From CBDULQ01 sp965368115 (GTDB lineage: Bacteria > Pseudomonadota > Gammaproteobacteria > SZUA-229), in contig CBDULQ010000156.1 of assembly GCA_965368115.1 (NCBI GenBank), positions 1 to 9,063 on the forward strand: a stretch of 9,063 bases of DNA, given 5' to 3'. Position 1 is the stretch's first letter. Each line of letters opens with the position of its first letter. The notes under the pieces are model-generated. The model was not told where the DNA came from. It searched no databases and saw only the letters and a program-made list of their open reading frames with translations. The position numbers and the translations under genes are program-made. Below are positions 6,967 through 9,063 of this stretch, piece by piece.

Positions 6967-7015
6967 AAATGATGAAACAGATCAGGCCGGGCCGGGTCGC
7001 AGAGTTAGTAGTTCA

Positions 7016-7618
7016 ATGGAAAACAAGTCCATCAGCATCGATATCCTTCGCCACGGCGAGACCACCGCCGGTGCGAGTTTTGTCGGCATTACCGACGTTT
7101 CCCTGACCAAAACCGGCTGGGCACAGATGCAGAATGCGATTCCTGAAAATTACGGTTATGACGCGGTCATCAGTTCGCCGCTGAAACGCTGTGCGGATTT
7201 TGCTCGCGCGTTTTCCATTAAGCATGATATTCCACTGGTGATCGAAGACAATCTGCGCGAGATGGATTTCGGTGAATGGGAAGGTCTGAGCAGTGAAAAA
7301 GTCTGGGAGAATGATCAACAGGCATTGCTGGCGTTCTGGCAGGACCCGATCGAAAATCCACCCACCGGTGGCGAGAGCATCGTGACGTTTCATGCACGCG
7401 TGATGGCCAGCTTCGTCGATCTGCTCAATCGTTTCGAAAACAGACATTTATTGATGGTGACCCATGTCGGACCGATTCGCAGCATTCTGATCTGGCTGAT
7501 GGATGCCTCTCTGCGTAACGCCAACCGGATCAATATTACCCAGGGTGGTGTCAGTCGGGTGCGCATCGCGTATGATGGCAAGGAATACTATCCGGTCATC
7601 GAATACATCAACCGTTAA
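7016..7618 (+). CDS. cobC: Histidine phosphatase family protein, CobC-like (probable alpha-ribazole phosphatase)
   Basis: The 200-residue protein has a complete histidine phosphatase catalytic set. LRHGET (11-16) supplies Arg12 and the phospho-acceptor His13, SSPLKRC (53-59) supplies Arg58, NLREMDFGEWEG (79-90) supplies the likely proton donor Glu82, and MVTHVGPIR (147-155) supplies His150. Overall layout and the REMDFGEWEG motif fit the CobC group, which removes phosphate from alpha-ribazole 5'-phosphate during assembly of the cobalamin lower ligand. The superfamily is broad, so the B12 role depends largely on the btuF-like gene two positions downstream. The ATG at 7016 starts the domain directly; a TTG at 6944 would add 24 residues without family character. 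The ribosome site is weak. The next gene begins 23 bases after the stop, so the three plus-strand genes probably form one unit. Confidence 0.85.
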   Translation: MENKSISIDILRHGETTAGASFVGITDVSLTKTGWAQMQNAIPENYGYDAVISSPLKRCADFARAFSIKHDIPLVIEDNLREMDFGEWEGLSSEKVWENDQQALLAFWQDPIENPPTGGESIVTFHARVMASFVDLLNRFENRHLLMVTHVGPIRSILIWLMDASLRNANRINITQGGVSRVRIAYDGKEYYPVIEYINR

Positions 7619-7641
7619 TCCCGCTTATTTTTTATCTCATC

Positions 7642-8121
7642 ATGTACGACATTCATCAGGCCGATCTCAACAATGCTCAGCATGCAGCAGCAGTGCTGGC
7701 GTTATTGCAGCATTATGCACTTGATCCCATGGGCGGAGGCGAAGCCCTGGCGGATGATGTGGTGCAGCAGCTCATCCCGCGTCTGCAACAGCGCCAGGAT
7801 GCGTTGATCGTGCTGGCTTTCGATGGTCCGCGTGGCATCGGTCTGGTGAACAGTTTCGAAGGCTTTTCCACTTTTAAGGCACGGCCGTTGCTGAATATTC
7901 ATGATGTGGTGGTGCATGCGGACTATCGGGGACGTGGGCTATCCCGCCGGATGCTGGCCCATGTGGAGCAACTGGCCAGGCAACGCGGCTGCTGCAAGTT
8001 GACGCTGGAAGTTTTACAGGGTAACCAGGTTGCACAGGCCGCCTATCGTGCCTGCGGTTTCGGGCCTTATGAACTGGACCCGGCCATGGGGCAGGCTCTG
8101 TTCTGGCAGAAGCTGTTGTGA
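7642..8121 (+). CDS. GNAT family N-acetyltransferase
   Basis: This 159-residue cytoplasmic protein has the GNAT fold signature. The central strand and acetyl-CoA loop read NIHDVVVHADYRGRGLSRRML (85-105, R96-G-R-G-L being the pyrophosphate-binding loop). A helix and the strand KLTLEVL (119-125) follow, then NQVAQAAYRACGF (128-140), the usual C-terminal motif with the conserved Tyr. These enzymes transfer an acetyl group from acetyl-CoA to an amine on a small molecule or protein; the substrate cannot be told from sequence. The gene sits 23 bases after the CobC-like gene and its TGA shares one base with the btuF ATG (TGATG), so it is very likely co-translated with btuF. Nothing shows a direct link to cobalamin. 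The ribosome site is poor, which fits read-through from the upstream gene. Confidence 0.9.
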   Translation: MYDIHQADLNNAQHAAAVLALLQHYALDPMGGGEALADDVVQQLIPRLQQRQDALIVLAFDGPRGIGLVNSFEGFSTFKARPLLNIHDVVVHADYRGRGLSRRMLAHVEQLARQRGCCKLTLEVLQGNQVAQAAYRACGFGPYELDPAMGQALFWQKLL

Positions 8122-9032
8122 TGCATCGTCTGTACTCATCAGTGCTGTTACTGCTCGTTTGTTCGATCTGTGTGACGCCGCTTCATGCGCAATCGATTCG
8201 TGTGCAGGATGATCGACAACACACGCTGACACTGGACGCCCCGGCACAGCGTATCGTCAGTCTGGCGCCACACATCACCGAATTGCTATTCGCGATCGGA
8301 GCCGGTGATCGGGTGGTGGGTACTGTGGACTATAGCGATTACCCGGCGGCGGCGAAAACCATCCCACGTATCGGCAGTTTTGCACGTTTTGATTTCGAAG
8401 CCATTGCGGCGCTTAAACCGGATCTGGTCATCGCCTGGTATTCCGGCAATCCGACGCAGCAGGTGGCTGGTATCGAACAACTGGGTATCCCGGTGTTTTT
8501 CAATGAACCGTCGAGGCTGGATGACATTGCCCTGAGTTTGCGTCGGTTTGGTGTGCTGACCGGACATGGCGAGGCAGCGGAATACAGTGCCCGGCATTTT
8601 GAAAGCGAGTTGCAGACACTGCGCGCAACTTATGGGCAGGCCTCGCCGTTGCGTGTGTTCTATGAGGTCTGGGATCAGCCGTTGATGACGATTAACGGTA
8701 AACACCTGATCTCCGATGTGATTCGTTTGTGCGGTGGCGTGAATATTTTCGCCGAACTGCCGGTGAAATCGCCGCGGGTGGATATCGAAGCGGTGATTGC
8801 GCGGCGACCGCAGGTCATTGTCGCGGGTATCGATGAGGGACGTACACACTGGCTGCCGCAATGGCGGCAGTGGGTCGACCTGCCTGCGGTTGCCGGCGGG
8901 CATCTTTATGCCATCGATCCGGACCTGATTACCCGCCATACACCACGTGTTCTTAAGGGTGCTCGCCAGCTGTGCGAGTATTTACAACAGGTGCGAGGAG
9001 GACAGGCGCAGGAAGGTGATTCAGCCAATTAA
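8121..9032 (+). CDS. btuF: BtuF-like periplasmic cobalamin-binding protein
   Basis: A 303-residue class III periplasmic binding protein. A signal peptide (1-23, ending LHA before QS) sends it to the periplasm. The N-lobe has RIVSLAPHITELLFAIGAG (44-62), VDYSDYP (69-75) and LKPDLVIAW (98-106), close to E. coli BtuF as I recall it. The C-lobe has VCGG-like RLCGGVNIF (202-210) and ARRPQVIVAG (227-236). Glu93 (DFEAIAALKP) and Glu223 (DIEAVIARRP) lie where BtuF uses two glutamates to dock on BtuC. It would capture vitamin B12 or other corrinoids and deliver them to the BtuCD transporter; neither btuC nor btuD is in the window. The ATG at 8121 overlaps the acetyltransferase stop; a GTG at 8118 would add one residue. 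A related siderophore- or haem-binding protein is the main alternative, but the motif match favours corrinoid. Confidence 0.92.
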   Translation: MHRLYSSVLLLLVCSICVTPLHAQSIRVQDDRQHTLTLDAPAQRIVSLAPHITELLFAIGAGDRVVGTVDYSDYPAAAKTIPRIGSFARFDFEAIAALKPDLVIAWYSGNPTQQVAGIEQLGIPVFFNEPSRLDDIALSLRRFGVLTGHGEAAEYSARHFESELQTLRATYGQASPLRVFYEVWDQPLMTINGKHLISDVIRLCGGVNIFAELPVKSPRVDIEAVIARRPQVIVAGIDEGRTHWLPQWRQWVDLPAVAGGHLYAIDPDLITRHTPRVLKGARQLCEYLQQVRGGQAQEGDSAN

Positions 9033-9063
9033 CATTTTACCCGCCCGCCGATTTGGTTTAGTT

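Noticed and set aside
8286..8939. Minus-strand frame of 217 codons
   Set aside because: It lies antisense to btuF, which has clear family motifs and a signal peptide.
9016..9063. Possible start of a further plus-strand gene (GTG at 9016, open to the window edge, overlapping the btuF end)
   Set aside because: Only 16 codons are visible, with no recognisable motif and a crowded ribosome site. It could be a coupled downstream gene but cannot be supported from this window.

Overview
The window looks like a chromosomal stretch from a Gram-negative gammaproteobacterium. This is inferred from moderately GC-rich DNA, periplasm-directed proteins with signal peptides, a DUF4381 gene inside a MoxR/Bat operon (a common gammaproteobacterial layout), and a BtuF-type vitamin B12 binding protein. 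There are no tRNA or rRNA genes, no mobile elements, and no CRISPR array. Almost all of the sequence is coding.

The left three quarters (1-6746, minus strand) is one tightly packed operon in the order moxR-like AAA+ ATPase, DUF58, DUF4381, batA (VWA), batB/C fusion (VWA + TPR + Gln-rich tail), batD (cut by the window edge). The first five genes overlap at every junction (TGATG or ATGA) and batD follows after 15 bases, so a single transcript with translational coupling is likely. A plausible sigma70-type promoter lies just upstream of the ATPase. MoxR/VWA systems are thought to act as chaperone-like or envelope stress machines: a cytoplasmic AAA+ ATPase and DUF58 partner work with inner-membrane VWA proteins whose metal-binding domains face the periplasm. 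The Bat genes were named for Bacteroides aerotolerance, but the exact substrate is not established.

A 269-base divergent intergenic region (6747-7015) holds the operon promoter and a possible decayed fragment of an ABC substrate-binding protein gene. I saw no cobalamin riboswitch there.

The right quarter (7016-9032, plus strand) is a compact three-gene unit: a CobC-like histidine phosphatase, a GNAT acetyltransferase, and a BtuF-like periplasmic corrinoid-binding protein. The first and third suggest cobalamin salvage. The middle gene has no obvious role there, but it is joined to btuF by a TGATG overlap.

I found no clearly novel system. The points most worth a second look are a signal-peptide-like junction inside the BatB/C fusion, the degraded metal site of the DUF58 protein, the long Gln-rich linker, the acetyltransferase in the B12 unit, and the possible gene remnant between the two units.
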